A DNA stretch of 11,129 nucleotides from Oscillospiraceae bacterium (GTDB taxonomy: Bacteria; Bacillota; Clostridia; Oscillospirales; Acutalibacteraceae), in contig JAISWM010000098.1 of assembly GCA_031270785.1 (NCBI GenBank), positions 1 to 11,129 of the forward strand, written 5' to 3'. Below the pieces are notes generated by a model that was not told where the DNA came from, searched no databases, and saw nothing but the letters and a program-made list of their open reading frames with translations. The position numbers were made by a program, and so were the translations under genes. Shown piece after piece: positions 1 to 6,722 of this stretch. Each line of letters starts with the position of its first letter. The first letter of the stretch is position 1.

Positions 1-87
1 GTACGTTCGCACTTGAAATCTGTACAACTAAAGCCTGATAAGATTTGCGGATTCTTCGGCTCGAAAACTACTGCTTATGCCGTATAG
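1..87 (+). CDS. possible 3' end of a CDS cut by the window edge
   Basis: Frame 1 is open from the first base to a TAG at 85-87, giving 28 residues that end in SKTTAYAV. The stretch to about position 110 is visibly richer in G+C than the AT-rich DNA that follows, which is compatible with the tail of a gene. I do not recognise the peptide. So short an open frame can occur by chance, and the stretch could instead be part of a structured RNA. No clear rho-independent terminator follows it. Confidence 0.25.
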   Translation, partial: VRSHLKSVQLKPDKICGFFGSKTTAYAV

Positions 88-293
88 TTACGCGCTAGGT
101 TTAATCGGGGGATCAATAATTTGTAATATTTAGATTTTAAATTAATTTTTTAGAACATAAAATAAGCCAATTTAAAATTTTCAGAGTTTAATTTGCAAAA
201 TAATAAAAATATACCCAACTGTAATGCGTTTCTTTTTTAAAATATTACAATTTGGTAACAAAATTAAATTACCGTGATATTTTCAAGTTCGAT
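88..293. other. AT-rich intergenic stretch, nothing recognisable
   Basis: This interval is strongly AT-rich with many A and T runs. Stops occur in all frames, and I see no gene, tRNA or repeat copy of the families found elsewhere in the window. It ends at the promoter assigned to the downstream tRNA gene. Confidence 0.6.
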
Positions 294-322
294 TTGCAAA
301 TTATTTTCTGCCATGGTATAAT
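294..322 (+). promoter_or_regulatory. sigma-70-type promoter for tRNA-Glu
   Basis: A -35 box TTGCAA (294-299) is separated by 17 bp from a perfect -10 box TATAAT (317-322), which is preceded by TGG giving an extended -10. The predicted transcript would start near 329, about 65 bases upstream of the mature tRNA. Confidence 0.7.
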
Positions 323-393
323 AATGTTGTAGTTGTGTTCGTTAGTATTTTTGGTTTTGTCAAAATGTTCGTTCTGCCTGCGCTTTCCCATTG

Positions 394-468
394 GGCTCGT
401 TGGTCAAACGGTTAAGACACTGGCCTCTCACGCCGGTAATACGGGTTCGATTCCCGTACGAGTCACCA
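394..468 (+). tRNA. tRNA-Glu(CUC)
   Basis: The 75-base sequence folds as a standard cloverleaf. The acceptor stem GGCTCGT pairs with ACGAGTC (one G-U). The anticodon stem CTGGC/GCCGG encloses the loop CTCTCAC, with anticodon CTC at positions 34-36, which reads GAG glutamate codons. The T arm is ACGGG-TTCGATT-CCCGT. The discriminator A and a genomically encoded CCA (466-468) are present. The overall sequence is typical of bacterial tRNA-Glu. The CUC isoacceptor implies that a UUC tRNA-Glu exists elsewhere, since GAA codons are abundant in the genes here. Confidence 0.96.
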
Positions 469-483
469 AATATCGCACATATG

Positions 484-511
484 AACTTTCGGAGTTATAG
501 CTGTTTTTTTA
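484..511 (+). terminator. weak terminator candidate after tRNA-Glu
   Basis: A short hairpin AACTT-TCG-GAGTT lies just downstream of the tRNA, followed after the bases ATAGCTG by a run of seven T. The stem is only five pairs and the T run is displaced, so this is a weak call. TATAGCTGTTTTTTT here also resembles the terminal repeat of family A (see A1), so it may be a repeat remnant used as a terminator. Confidence 0.25.
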
Positions 512-576
512 AAAAATAGCCGGATGAATAGGTAGTGTATCAAAGCAAATGATAAAGCAAAATTCTTCTAAAAACC

Positions 577-664
577 GGTCGTGTTTTAAAATGGTTGAAA
601 TCCCTTTTTTCCCCCGCCTATGGCGGGGGTGAAAGATATTATTAATTAATTTGGACCCACAACC
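577..664 (+). repeat. palindromic repeat family B, copy B0 (degenerate)
   Basis: The core CCCCCGCC-tat-GGCGGGGG (about 611-629) is flanked by TTGAAATCCCTTTTTT on the left and GAAAGATATTAT..AATTTGGACCC on the right. These flanks match those of copy B2 near 10558-10666. The outer ends are degraded: GGTCGTGT replaces GGTCATGTC, and the right end fades after about 660. It lies between the two tRNA genes and contains no reading frame of interest. Confidence 0.65.
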
Positions 665-675
665 AGAGCCACAGC

Positions 676-716
676 AAACAAAAAACACTTCAAAACCAAA
701 GGTAAGGTTTCAAAAT
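676..716 (-). terminator. possible rho-independent terminator of tRNA-Leu
   Basis: Read on the minus strand downstream of tRNA-Leu, an imperfect stem TTGAAACC / GGTTTTGAA with an 8-base loop is followed by GTGTTTTTTGTTT. The stem is AT-rich with two G-T pairs, so it is only a moderate terminator candidate. Confidence 0.4.
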
Positions 717-758
717 GTTTCATTAAAGTGAAATCAGTTCCGTGAATTCCATTACTAC

Positions 759-845
759 TGGTACCGGTGGTGGGACTTGAACCCACACGTGGACAACCCA
801 CAACAGATTTTGAATCTGCCTCGTCTACCATTCCAACACACCGGC
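759..845 (-). tRNA. tRNA-Leu(CAA)
   Basis: On the minus strand an 87-base class II tRNA is present. The acceptor GCCGGTG pairs with CACCGGT, followed by discriminator A and an encoded CCA. The anticodon stem GCAGA/TCTGT encloses the loop TTCAAAA, with anticodon CAA, which reads UUG leucine codons. A long variable arm (GGGTTGTCCAC region), as expected for tRNA-Leu, precedes the T arm GTGGG-TTCAAGT-CCCAC. It runs opposite to tRNA-Glu and to the pyr operon, so it is a separate transcription unit. Short open frames that cross it are spurious. Confidence 0.95.
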
Positions 846-859
846 ACAACACATAGCAC

Positions 860-888
860 ATGGTAGCATGCCATTTTTAAAAAGTCAA
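860..888 (-). promoter_or_regulatory. promoter for tRNA-Leu
   Basis: On the minus strand, TTGACT (883-888) and TACCAT (860-865) are separated by 17 bp, and TGC immediately before the -10 makes it an extended -10. Transcription would start close to the mature 5' end at 845. Confidence 0.6.
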
Positions 889-912
889 ATAGTTTATTAA
901 ACCAAAAATATT

Positions 913-1018
913 GTTCTTTACGCAAATATTGGTGATGGGTCAAATTAGTTGATAATATCTCCCCCCGTCCTGGGCGGGGGAAAAAAAGAAGAAATTTCAA
1001 TTATTTTGCGACATGACC
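913..1018 (-). repeat. palindromic repeat family B, copy B1 (inverted)
   Basis: In reverse complement this reads GGTCATGTCGCAAAATAATT, then a T-rich run, a CCCCCGCC..GGGGGG core (about 961-980), and GATATTATCAACTAATTTGACCCATCACCAA. That matches copy B2 at 10558-10666 nearly end to end. The outer left end (TTACGCAAATATTGGTG) pairs imperfectly with the right end (TATTTTGCGACATGACC), giving terminal inverted repeats. It is about 106 bp long with no coding potential. Its TTTTGCGACAT end faces element A1, an arrangement echoed at 10651-10695. Confidence 0.8.
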
Positions 1019-1045
1019 CAAATATTATAAGGACGGGGCTTAAAC

Positions 1046-1162
1046 TATAGCTGTTTCGTTTGAAAAGCATCTGATTTTTATAACTTTCTCCCGGCCGTCG
1101 GCCGGGAGAAAGTATACGGATAAATTTACTTTTGAGGGCTGTTTTAAATCGTAACAGTTATA
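1046..1162 (+). repeat. palindromic repeat family A, copy A1 (117 bp)
   Basis: The terminal inverted repeats are TATAGCTGTTTCGTTTGAAA at the left and, read inward from the right end, TATAACTGTTACGATTTAAA. The centre is a perfect 14-bp hairpin, ACTTTCTCCCGGCC (1083-1096) pairing with 1100-1113 across a 3-base loop. The sequence is nearly identical to the copies at 10696-10812 and 10858-10974, and all three are exactly 117 bp. Its right end is 26 bp upstream of the -35 box of the pyr operon promoter. One frame is open for 35 codons (IAVSFEKHL...). Confidence 0.9.
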
Positions 1163-1188
1163 TAATTATCATTCTTTCAATTTTAGTA

Positions 1189-1218
1189 TTGACAAATTAT
1201 TATGGGTTGACTTATAAT
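1189..1218 (+). promoter_or_regulatory. sigma-70-type promoter of the pyr operon
   Basis: A perfect TTGACA (1189-1194) and a perfect TATAAT (1213-1218) are separated by 18 bp. The predicted start is near 1224-1225, within GGGTC. This leaves a leader of only about 35 bases before the pyrC start codon, too short for a PyrR-type antiterminator/terminator switch. The promoter lies just downstream of repeat A1. Confidence 0.8.
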
Positions 1219-1258
1219 CATTTGGGTCTAAAAACAAGTGGTCAAAAGGAGGGATATA

Positions 1259-2530
1259 ATGTATTTTTTACTTAAGAATGCGAATGTTTACGCAGAGAGT
1301 ACATTTAAAAGGAAAAATGTATACATTGAAAATGGATATTGGCATTTAAAAGAAATAGATTATATACCCGACAATAACGATGTTGCTATTTTAGATTTTA
1401 ACGGTTACCATATATTTCCCGGTTTAGTAGATGTTCATGTGCATCTGCGAGAGCCGGGTTTTTTTTATAAGGAATCAATAAAATCCGGAACAGCGGCAGC
1501 GGCGAGGAGTGGATATACCGACATATTTTCAATGCCAAATCTAAATCCGGTACCGGATAATTTAGAAAATTTAAAAGTGCAGCTGGAAATTATTAAAAAC
1601 GATTCTCTAATAAACGTTCATCCATATGGTTCAATAACGAAAGGGGAAAATGGGAAAAATCTTTCTAACATGAACGAAATTGCAAGTTATGTGGCAGGTT
1701 TTTCAGATGATGGCCATGGCGTGCGAGACTATAATATTATAAAATCCGCTATGATTACGGCTAAAAAACTGGGCAAAATAATTGTGTCCCATTGTGAGAA
1801 TAACAGCCTTATCGGCGGCGGATACATACATAAAGGTAAATATTCTGAAAAACACGGGCATAAAGGGATTTGCAGTGAAAGCGAATGGATGGCAGTTGAA
1901 AGGGAATTAAAAATAGCTAAGGAGGTGGGCTGTAAATATCATGTGTGCCATGTTTCCGCGAAGGAAAGCGTAAATCTTATTAGAAAAGCAAAATCAGAAG
2001 GAGTAGACGTTACATGTGAAACCGCTCCGCATTATTTACTGCTAAATGATATGAATATAAAAGAAGACGGAAAATTTAAGATGAACCCTCCCATAAGAAG
2101 TGAAGAAGACAGATTGGCACTAATAGAGGGAATTAAAAACGGAACTATAGATATGATAGCAACTGATCACGCTCCGCATTCAGCGGAAGAAAAATCTAAA
2201 GGCCTCAAAGGCAGCTTGATGGGTGTGGCAGGAATAGAAACAGCTTTTCCGATTTTATACACTAAACTCGTAAAAACAAACATATTACCCCTGAGCAAAC
2301 TTATTGAACTTATGAGCGTAAATCCGAGTAAACGTTTTGGGATTTCAAACAAATTTGATGTAGGGGGGAAGGCCAATCTATGCATATTTAATTTAAATCA
2401 AAAATACAAAATTGACCCCGAAAAATTCATATCCAAAGGGAAAAGCACACCCTTTGAAGGCGAAGAAGTTTATGGTAAATGTGTGATGACAATTTGCGAT
2501 GGTAAGGTTGTATGGCAAGAATATAGCTAA
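1259..2530 (+). CDS. pyrC: dihydroorotase, class I
   Basis: Dihydroorotase closes N-carbamoyl-L-aspartate to L-dihydroorotate, the third step of UMP synthesis, in the cytoplasm. The 423-residue protein has the amidohydrolase metal motif DVHVHLREPG, with H60 and H62. Likely further ligands by family comparison are D151 (FSDDGHG), H178 (SHCEN), H231 (CHVSA) and D303 (ATDHAPHS). The spacing fits the Bacillus-type enzyme, and the length is normal. I chose ATG 1259 because AGGAGGG (1247-1253) lies 5 bases upstream. An in-frame GTG at 1238 would start before this Shine-Dalgarno site and adds only MVKRRDI. It is the first gene of the operon behind a consensus promoter. The last two codons and the stop (TATAGCTAA) coincide with the left end of repeat A2, so the natural C-terminus may have been replaced there. 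Confidence 0.96.
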   Translation: MYFLLKNANVYAESTFKRKNVYIENGYWHLKEIDYIPDNNDVAILDFNGYHIFPGLVDVHVHLREPGFFYKESIKSGTAAAARSGYTDIFSMPNLNPVPDNLENLKVQLEIIKNDSLINVHPYGSITKGENGKNLSNMNEIASYVAGFSDDGHGVRDYNIIKSAMITAKKLGKIIVSHCENNSLIGGGYIHKGKYSEKHGHKGICSESEWMAVERELKIAKEVGCKYHVCHVSAKESVNLIRKAKSEGVDVTCETAPHYLLLNDMNIKEDGKFKMNPPIRSEEDRLALIEGIKNGTIDMIATDHAPHSAEEKSKGLKGSLMGVAGIETAFPILYTKLVKTNILPLSKLIELMSVNPSKRFGISNKFDVGGKANLCIFNLNQKYKIDPEKFISKGKSTPFEGEEVYGKCVMTICDGKVVWQEYS

Positions 2531-2624
2531 CGCCATTGAAAAATGTCCAATTTCTTATGGCTCTTTCCGCGCCAACGGCGGGGAGAGGCTGCAAAAAATT
2601 ACTTTTTTAAAAACAGCAACTATA
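2522..2624 (+). repeat. palindromic repeat family A, copy A2 (degenerate, overlaps pyrC stop)
   Basis: It begins TATAGCTAACGCCATTGAAAA and ends AATTACTTTTTTAAAAACAGCAACTATA, with a hairpin-like GC centre (CTCTTTCCGCGCC..GGCGGGGAGAG). It follows the same order of blocks as the 117-bp A copies but is about 103 bp with several substitutions and small deletions. It starts inside the pyrC reading frame and includes the pyrC stop codon. Confidence 0.65.
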
Positions 2625-2672
2625 GCAAAAAGCATTTAGAAGCGTTGGTATAGTGATTTAACTTAAAAAGTC

Positions 2673-2775
2673 TATAGTCAAAAACGTTTGGGCAAGTGAT
2701 GCTGTTTAAGTTTCCCCCCCGCCTATGGCGGGGGAAAGAACACAAATATCATTGTGTCAAAAAGTTTTTACTATA
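2673..2775 (+). repeat. palindromic repeat family C
   Basis: The ends TATAGTCAAAAACGTTTGG and, inward from the right, TATAGTAAAAACTTTTTGAC form imperfect terminal inverted repeats. The centre is CCCCCGCC-tat-GGCGGGGG (within about 2713-2735), the same core as family B copy B0, but the flanking arms differ from families A and B. It fills the gap just upstream of the carB Shine-Dalgarno site. A weak promoter-like pair TTGTGT (2752-2757) and TAAAAT (2774-2779) with 16-bp spacing lies in its right arm. Confidence 0.65.
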
Positions 2776-2788
2776 AAATAAAATAATT

Positions 2789-2794
2789 AGGAGG
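2789..2794 (+). promoter_or_regulatory. Shine-Dalgarno site of carB
   Basis: AGGAGG lies 7 bases upstream of ATG 2802. It fixes the carB start and allows independent initiation after the 271-base repeat-filled gap that follows pyrC. Confidence 0.85.
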
Positions 2795-2801
2795 AAAAAT
2801 C

Positions 2802-5800
2802 ATGGCAAAAAGAACAGACATTAAAAAAATATTAATTATAGGATCCGGACCAATAGTTATAGGGCAGGCTGCTGAATTCGACTATGCAGGCACACAGGCA
2901 TGTTTGGCGTTAAAGGAAGAGGGATATGAAGTAGTCCTCGTAAATTCAAACCCCGCAACTATAATGACAGATACCACAATCGCCGATAAAGTATACATGG
3001 AACCGCTGACCCTTGAATATATAGCTAAAATTTTAAGGTACGAAAGGCCGGACGCTATTGTTCCGGGAATAGGCGGACAAACAGGACTTAATATGGCAAC
3101 GCAGCTTGAAAGAAAGGGGATTTTGAAAGAGTGCGGCGTAGAACTTTTAGGTACAAGCAGTAAAAGTATAGAAAGAGCGGAAGACAGAGAATTATTTAAA
3201 GAACTTTGCGAATCTATAAATGAACCGGTAATACCGTCGAAAATTACATATTGCCTTGAAGAAGCAATATCAGCCGCTGAAGAAATTGAATATCCCGTGG
3301 TACTCAGACCGGCATTTACGCTTGGAGGCACAGGCGGAGGATTCGCTAATAATAAAGAAGAACTTATAGACGTTTGTTCAAACGCATTTAAGCTTTCTCT
3401 TACACATCAAGTATTAGTTGAGAAAAGTGTTAAAGGATTTAAAGAGATTGAATTTGAAGTAATGAGAGATTCAAACGACACGGTTATTACGATTTGCGGA
3501 ATGGAAAACGTGGACCCGGTAGGAGTGCATACCGGAGACTCAATAGTAGTAGCGCCCATAATGACTTTAAATGACCATGATTTAAAAATGCTAAATGACA
3601 GTGCGATTAAAATTATTAAAGAACTTAAAGTAGAAGGCGGATGTAACGTACAATTCGCGTTAGACCCGGATTCATCTAAATATTATTTAATTGAAGTTAA
3701 TCCGCGCGTATCTCGTTCATCGGCTTTAGCGTCAAAAGCAAGCGGTTACCCAATAGCCAGAGTTACTGCAAAAATTGCCGTAGGAATAGCCCTTGAAGAC
3801 ATAAAAATAGCCAATACTACTGCCAGGTTTGAACCTTTCCTTGATTATGTTGTAGCAAAGTTTCCAAGATTTCCATTTGATAAATTTTCGTCCGCAACAA
3901 ACAAACTCGGAACACAAATGAAAGCAACCGGGGAAGTAATGGGAATAGGAGCAAATTTAGAAGAATGTATTTTAAAATCCATACGTTCTTTGGAAATAGG
4001 CGTGTGCCATTTGCATATGGATAAATTCGACAGCATGCCAAACGAAGAACTCATGGCATATATTAAAGATTTCCGCGATGATAATATCTACGCGATTGCT
4101 CAGCTGATAAGAAACGGCGTTTCAATTGAAGAAATTTATAAAATAACAGACATAAATCCGTTTTTTTTGCAAAGTATAAAAAAAATAACTGATTATGAAA
4201 CAGTTTTAAGGAAAAACATCGGGGATTTCGATACACTGAAAACAGCGAAAAAGATGGGATTTTCTGATAAATTTATATCAAAACTTTGGAATATGAAAGA
4301 GATAGAAGTATTTAATATAAGAAAATCAAGCAATTTATTTCCTATATATAAAATGGTGGATACGTGCCATACCGGAGCATATACTCCATACTTTTACTCT
4401 ACATATGAAGGTAAAAACGAATCAATAATCAGCAATAAGAAAAAGATTATAGCACTTGGAGCCGGACCGATCAGGATAGGGCAGGGGGTAGAATTTGATT
4501 ATTCCACAGTACACGCGGTATCCACAATTAAAAGGTCAGGTTACGAAGCAATAATTATAAACAACAATCCGGAAACGGTTTCCACAGATTACACCACATC
4601 TGACAAACTCTATTTTGAGCCTTTATGCACGGAAGACGTCATGAACATAATAGAAATCGAGAAGCCAGAAGGAGTAATAGCATCCTTAGGGGGGCAGACA
4701 GCAATAAATCTTGCACAGCCTCTAAAAGAACGAGGAGTTAAAATTATCGGTACTTCCTGCGAAGCTATAGAAAAAGCGGAAAATAGAGATAGTTTTGAAA
4801 AAACACTTAAAGACCTTAATATTCCAAGGCCGGTAGGCAAGGCGGTAACAAATATTGAGGAAGGAATTAAAACGGCAAATCAAATAGGGTACCCTGTACT
4901 TGTAAGGCCTTCGTTTGTACTTGGCGGGCGCGCAATGCAGATTGTAAATAACGAAGATCAGCTCAAGCACTACCTGAAAACAGCCGTAGAAGTAGACAAA
5001 GACAAGCCGGTTTTAGTAGACAAATATATCGTGGGAAAAGAAGTGGAAGTAGACGCGATATGTGACGGACGTGACATATTTGTGCCGGGGATCATGGAGC
5101 TTGTAGAGAGAACGGGCATACACAGCGGGGATTCAATAAGCGTATACCCAACGTTTAGTATATCCGACAAGGTCAAAGGAACAATACTGCAATACGCAAA
5201 GAAATTAGGACTGGAAATAGGTATTATCGGGCTTTATAATATCCAATTTATTGTGGACAAAAATGAAAACGTATATATAATTGAAGTAAACCCAAGGTCA
5301 TCGCGCACAGTACCGTTTTTATCCAAAGCAACAGGTTATAGTTTAGCTGACATTGCAACAGAAGTTATACTTGGAAAATCGCTTAAAGAATTAGGTATAT
5401 TCAATATTTATCCTGAAGAAAAGAAACGTTGGTATGTAAAAGTACCTGTATTTTCATTTCAGAAAATTCGTGGGCTTGATGCTTATCTTTCTCCGGAAAT
5501 GAAATCTACCGGTGAGGCAATCGGCTACGATGATAAATTAAACAGAGCTCTTTATAAAGCGCTTCAAGCCTCAGGTATGCATGTGCAAAATTATGGGACG
5601 GTACTCGTAACGGTTGCAAACAAAGATAAGGAAGAGGCTCTGCCGCTTATCAAACGTTTTTATGATCTGGGCTTTAACATACAAGCAACTGAAGGCACAG
5701 CAAAGTACCTTAAAGAAAATGGAATAAGAACGCATATCTTAAGAAAAATCAGTGATAACAGTAGTGAAATCCCCGAGGCAATCGGTCAGGGGCATATAGC

Positions 5801-5975
5801 GTATGTAATAAACACAAGGGATGTAGGGTCAATGAATCAATTTTCAGACGGATGCGAAATTCGCAGGTTAGCAATAGAAAATGGAATAACAATGTTTACC
5901 TCACTTGATACTGTAAAAGTGCTTCTGGACGTACTGGAAGAAACCACACTTTGCATATCAGCCATCAACTCTTAA
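2802..5975 (+). CDS. carB: carbamoyl-phosphate synthase large subunit
   Basis: CarB makes carbamoyl phosphate from bicarbonate, two ATP and ammonia, which is normally channelled from glutamine by the CarA subunit. The 1057-residue protein shows the duplicated architecture. The first preATP-grasp/ATP-grasp half (about 1-400) carries GSGPIVIGQAAEFDYAG, RPAFTLGGTGGG and IEVNPRVSRSS. A connecting oligomerisation region follows (about 400-545). The second half (about 546-930) carries GAGPIRIGQGVEFDYS, RPSFVLGGRAM and IEVNPRSSRT. A C-terminal MGS-like allosteric domain (about 930-1057) contains TEGTAKYL, the segment that binds UMP/IMP effectors in relatives. The length is close to E. coli CarB (1073). 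No frameshift is seen. No carA is next to it, although CarA is needed for glutamine use. It is followed by pyrK after 15 bases. Confidence 0.98.
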   Translation: MAKRTDIKKILIIGSGPIVIGQAAEFDYAGTQACLALKEEGYEVVLVNSNPATIMTDTTIADKVYMEPLTLEYIAKILRYERPDAIVPGIGGQTGLNMATQLERKGILKECGVELLGTSSKSIERAEDRELFKELCESINEPVIPSKITYCLEEAISAAEEIEYPVVLRPAFTLGGTGGGFANNKEELIDVCSNAFKLSLTHQVLVEKSVKGFKEIEFEVMRDSNDTVITICGMENVDPVGVHTGDSIVVAPIMTLNDHDLKMLNDSAIKIIKELKVEGGCNVQFALDPDSSKYYLIEVNPRVSRSSALASKASGYPIARVTAKIAVGIALEDIKIANTTARFEPFLDYVVAKFPRFPFDKFSSATNKLGTQMKATGEVMGIGANLEECILKSIRSLEIGVCHLHMDKFDSMPNEELMAYIKDFRDDNIYAIAQLIRNGVSIEEIYKITDINPFFLQSIKKITDYETVLRKNIGDFDTLKTAKKMGFSDKFISKLWNMKEIEVFNIRKSSNLFPIYKMVDTCHTGAYTPYFYSTYEGKNESIISNKKKIIALGAGPIRIGQGVEFDYSTVHAVSTIKRSGYEAIIINNNPETVSTDYTTSDKLYFEPLCTEDVMNIIEIEKPEGVIASLGGQTAINLAQPLKERGVKIIGTSCEAIEKAENRDSFEKTLKDLNIPRPVGKAVTNIEEGIKTANQIGYPVLVRPSFVLGGRAMQIVNNEDQLKHYLKTAVEVDKDKPVLVDKYIVGKEVEVDAICDGRDIFVPGIMELVERTGIHSGDSISVYPTFSISDKVKGTILQYAKKLGLEIGIIGLYNIQFIVDKNENVYIIEVNPRSSRTVPFLSKATGYSLADIATEVILGKSLKELGIFNIYPEEKKRWYVKVPVFSFQKIRGLDAYLSPEMKSTGEAIGYDDKLNRALYKALQASGMHVQNYGTVLVTVANKDKEEALPLIKRFYDLGFNIQATEGTAKYLKENGIRTHILRKISDNSSEIPEAIGQGHIAYVINTRDVGSMNQFSDGCEIRRLAIENGITMFTSLDTVKVLLDVLEETTLCISAINS

Positions 5976-5990
5976 GGGAAATAAAATAAA

Positions 5991-6722
5991 ATGAAACAAA
6001 AAATATATAAAGTCACAGAAAATACAAAAATTGCAAAAAACACTTTTAAAATGGTAATTAGCGGCGATACTTCAGAAATTACCAAACCCGGGCAGTTCAT
6101 AAATATAAAGATAAATAATTTATTTTTAAGAAGGCCGATATCCGTGTGCGACTACGATGAAAAAAATATTACAATTATTTATAAAGTGGTTGGAAAAGGC
6201 ACGGGGGAAATGTCAAATTTAAAAAGCGGGGATTCCCTCGATATTTTAACCGGCCTGGGAAACGGGTATGATACTTCAAAAAGCGGCGCGAATCCTTTGT
6301 TAATAGGCGGAGGGGGAGGAATTCCTCCGCTGTATAACCTTTGTAAAACACTTATTTCCTGCGGAAAAGACTTGCAAGTTGTTTTGGGATTTAACACTAA
6401 AGAGGAAGTTTTTTATGAAAAAGAGTTTAAAAGCTTAGGCGCGAAAGTTTGCATATGTACAGCCGACGGAAGCTATGGGGAAAAAGGATTTACTGCCGAT
6501 ATTATAAAAAATTTAAACTATACTTATTTTTATACTTGTGGCCCTATGTCGATGTTTAAAGCCATAGAAAACGTGGCCAAAACAAGCGGGCAATACAGTT
6601 TTGAAGAACGCATGGGATGTGGGTTCGGAGCGTGTATGGGGTGTTCGTGCAAGACTAAATACGGAAATAAAAGAATTTGCAAAGAAGGCCCCGTACTTGA
6701 GAGGGAGGAAATCATATGGTAA
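5991..6722 (+). CDS. pyrK: dihydroorotate dehydrogenase B, electron transfer subunit
   Basis: PyrK carries FAD and a [2Fe-2S] cluster, and passes electrons from dihydroorotate oxidation on the FMN of PyrD to NAD+. The 243-residue protein has an N-terminal ferredoxin-reductase-like FAD domain with RRPISVCD (47-54) and VGKGTGEMS (67-75). Next comes a nucleotide-binding segment, LIGGGGGIPPLYNL (104-117). A C-terminal cluster motif has C210-x4-C215-x2-C218-x11-C230 (GCGFGACMGCSC). The length is within the family range. ATG 5991 follows AAGGGAA at 5974-5980, a somewhat distant Shine-Dalgarno site. The stop overlaps the pyrD start by 7 bases, matching the PyrD/PyrK heterotetramer and implying NAD-linked class 1B rather than quinone-linked orotate production. 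Confidence 0.96.
   Translation: MKQKIYKVTENTKIAKNTFKMVISGDTSEITKPGQFINIKINNLFLRRPISVCDYDEKNITIIYKVVGKGTGEMSNLKSGDSLDILTGLGNGYDTSKSGANPLLIGGGGGIPPLYNLCKTLISCGKDLQVVLGFNTKEEVFYEKEFKSLGAKVCICTADGSYGEKGFTADIIKNLNYTYFYTCGPMSMFKAIENVAKTSGQYSFEERMGCGFGACMGCSCKTKYGNKRICKEGPVLEREEIIW

Noticed and set aside
1..120. Possible tmRNA fragment (tag-like TTAYAV followed by a stop)
   Set aside because: The usual tag ending, later pseudoknot regions and a tRNA-like 3' end are not present before tRNA-Glu, so I left it as an uncertain partial reading frame.
601..635. GC-rich palindromes as rho-independent terminators
   Set aside because: The hairpins (also at 2713-2738 and 10427-10449) have strong stems but no following T run on the + strand. 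They recur as parts of dispersed repeats, so terminator function is not supported.
1238..1258. Upstream GTG start for pyrC
   Set aside because: It lies upstream of the Shine-Dalgarno site, adds MVKRRDI encoded by the Shine-Dalgarno region itself, and ATG 1259 has ideal spacing.
2882..3331. 149-residue open frame antisense to carB
   Set aside because: It is entirely opposite the conserved first ATP-grasp half of carB, with no independent coding evidence.
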